This document shows positions 62,921 to 64,000 of a stretch of 64,000 nt of DNA, in pieces (within the stretch, counting starts at the first letter, position 1; every line of letters begins with the position of its first letter). The DNA is from Gremmenia infestans. Its lineage: Eukaryota > Ascomycota > Leotiomycetes > Helotiales > Hamatocanthoscyphaceae. The notes beneath the pieces are model-generated. The model was given only the letters and a program-made list of their open reading frames with translations. It did not search any database and had not been told where the DNA came from. The translations under genes were made by a program, and so were the position numbers. The stretch is from contig JAFEVB010000004.1 in the NCBI GenBank assembly GCA_032629725.1, forward strand, positions 1,302,001 to 1,366,000, in the 5' to 3' direction.

Positions 62921-63466
62921 ATGAAGTATCACTGCCAGTATTGCCGCGATCTGGGGCTTTCCTGTTACAATAAACGCATACCCTTTGGGACCCTTTGGGG
63001 ACTTCTTGAAGGGGAGAGAAGCTGAGTGTGAAGGATGTGATCTAATCCTATCAGCCGTTGATATTTACAAGCCTGGTTGGATTGCTGCTACCCAAGGTCG
63101 TCCACGCTATCTTTTTCAGAAAGAGGATGATCTAAAGGAATCAATGACTGTTCAGCTCGAAGAATATGATAAAGGAAATGGCGATGAGAATGGCTCGGTT
63201 CTGACAACCCAAATACAGATGATTCATCGTATAAGCAAATGAAAACTTCTAAATTTCGATCAAGCCTTGAGATGGTCGCCGATTCCTCCTCGCCTGCTGC
63301 ATACTCTCGTGCTCTGGATTGGCTCAACGATTGCCTCAATAACCACGAAGAATGAAAGCCTGCAGATCCAAGCTTCATGCCGACCCGCCTTATCAACATA
63401 GGGTCTGAGAACAGACAACCGTTCTTATTCAAGCCATCCCATATGGTGCTTTCGGGGTGCGTATGA
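62921..63466 (+). pseudogene. HET-type (heterokaryon incompatibility) gene remnant
   Basis: The frame starts MKYHCQYCRDLGLS and breaks at a 10-bp tandem duplication (CCCTTTGGGA at 62981-62990, CCCTTTGGGG at 62991-63000). If one unit is ignored the text continues FLKGREAECEGCDLILSAVD. This N-terminal CXXC plus GCXLI pattern precedes HET domains in many fungal proteins. After a further break, RALDWLNDCLNNHEE is followed by an in-frame TGA (63353-63355) where the family has Cys. KPADPSFMPTRLINIG, the entry of the HET domain, comes next, and the rest is missing after 63466. HET proteins control self/non-self recognition and programmed cell death in ascomycetes. At least three lesions make it non-functional. 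Confidence 0.7.
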
Positions 63467-63947
63467 GATGCAGGAGGTCAAAGGTCTTCAGTTGATGGCA
63501 CGCAATGTCTGGGCCTTATTACATGGCATGGCATGGCATGGCATGGTAGCAGCTGGTGGTAGCGCTTATGTCAGCAGCTAATTTTAACAATCCTACGCTA
63601 AGGCCCACGTGATGTGTATTGCAAGATTTCTCAGGTTGTGTTCTTGGCAACGACGATCCTTGTAACTGTGACGCAAGATTCAAGCACCACCAGCACAATT
63701 GCGGGGATGGCAGGAGTACTTGAGACAAGGCATAGCATGGTATGATGGGAATAATGTGGAGGTAGGAAGTCATTTCTTTATACATCAATTCCATTCCATT
63801 TCACTTGTATTACAAGTACTCTTTTCCTGTCTGGCCTTCCTTCAAACAATGCTCCGAGACAGCTAAGCTACTCTCTTCACCTTGTCCAATTCACAGCAAA
63901 ACATTCCCTTGACACGCTGTTCTCGGTTTCGAACAATAAATTTAAGC
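63467..63947. other. Intergenic region upstream of the right-edge gene
   Basis: It contains an (ATGGC)n repeat (63522-63546) and CT-rich leader-like sequence before the next start. Opposite-strand frames here are repeat artefacts. Confidence 0.5.
63522..63546. repeat. (ATGGC)n simple repeat
   Basis: Five near-perfect ATGGC units in tandem. Confidence 0.9.
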
Positions 63948-64000
63948 ATGTCTTCAGCGGTAGATTTCGACGAAGAAGCCGCTCGCCGCGACTACAGAGC
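63948..64000 (+). CDS. Start of an unidentified gene leaving at the right edge
   Basis: The ATG at 63948 begins MSSAVDFDEEAARRDYRA and stays open to the window end. The preceding sequence is leader-like and pyrimidine-rich. Eighteen residues are too few to name the protein. Confidence 0.5.
   Translation, partial: MSSAVDFDEEAARRDYR

Noticed and set aside
1..64000. tRNA or rRNA genes
   Set aside because: I noticed no convincing cloverleaf with A and B boxes and no rRNA-like stretch, though a reading by eye can miss a tRNA; a tRNAscan run would settle it.

Overview
The window looks like a piece of a filamentous ascomycete (Pezizomycotina) chromosome. The evidence is short GT-AG introns (mostly 43-60 bp) with CTAAC/CTGAC branch points, typical fungal gene families (BCS1-like AAA ATPase, PP2A B56, TFIIIC tau95, Zn2Cys6 regulator, Dal5-type MFS, HET-type fragment, fungal NRPSs), and a large AT-rich block whose retrotransposons carry the C-to-T/G-to-A decay of repeat-induced point mutation (RIP). 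The style would fit Leotiomycetes, but I cannot prove the class from sequence alone.

Layout. (1) 1-23 kb is ordinary, GC-balanced, gene-dense DNA. It holds a left-truncated BCS1-type ATPase (-), a Tlg1/syntaxin-6-type SNARE (+), a PP2A B56 regulatory subunit (-), a TFIIIC tau95 subunit (+), an allantoate-permease-type MFS transporter (-), a Zn2Cys6 transcription factor (-), a decayed sirtuin (+), an unrecognised Pro-rich protein with a hydrophobic segment (+) and a dienelactone-hydrolase-family protein (+). (2) About 23.9-50.4 kb is an AT-rich, RIP-destroyed island with no intact gene. Two Ty3/Gypsy chromoviruses of one family, in opposite orientation (25150-31697 plus strand; 39351-45882 minus strand), each with two recognisable LTRs and 5-bp target duplications, are nested inside an older, more heavily mutated Gypsy element. 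Both carry remnants of a chromodomain and of an antisense reading frame before the 3' LTR. (3) 51.7-61.1 kb holds two convergent NRPS genes: a stand-alone A-T-C protein (+) and a T-C-A-T-C protein (-). (4) 61.1-64 kb is gene-poor: an unrecognised coding-like fragment, a broken HET-type gene and the first codons of a gene leaving on the right.

The most interesting parts are the two-gene NRPS locus beside the heterochromatic island, whose T-C-A-T-C enzyme starts with a carrier domain that has no adenylation domain in cis; and the chromovirus pair, which share gag-pol, R/U5 but differ in U3 and in the antisense frame. I computed all splice junctions by eye from reading-frame continuity and consensus sites. 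No expression data or database search was available.
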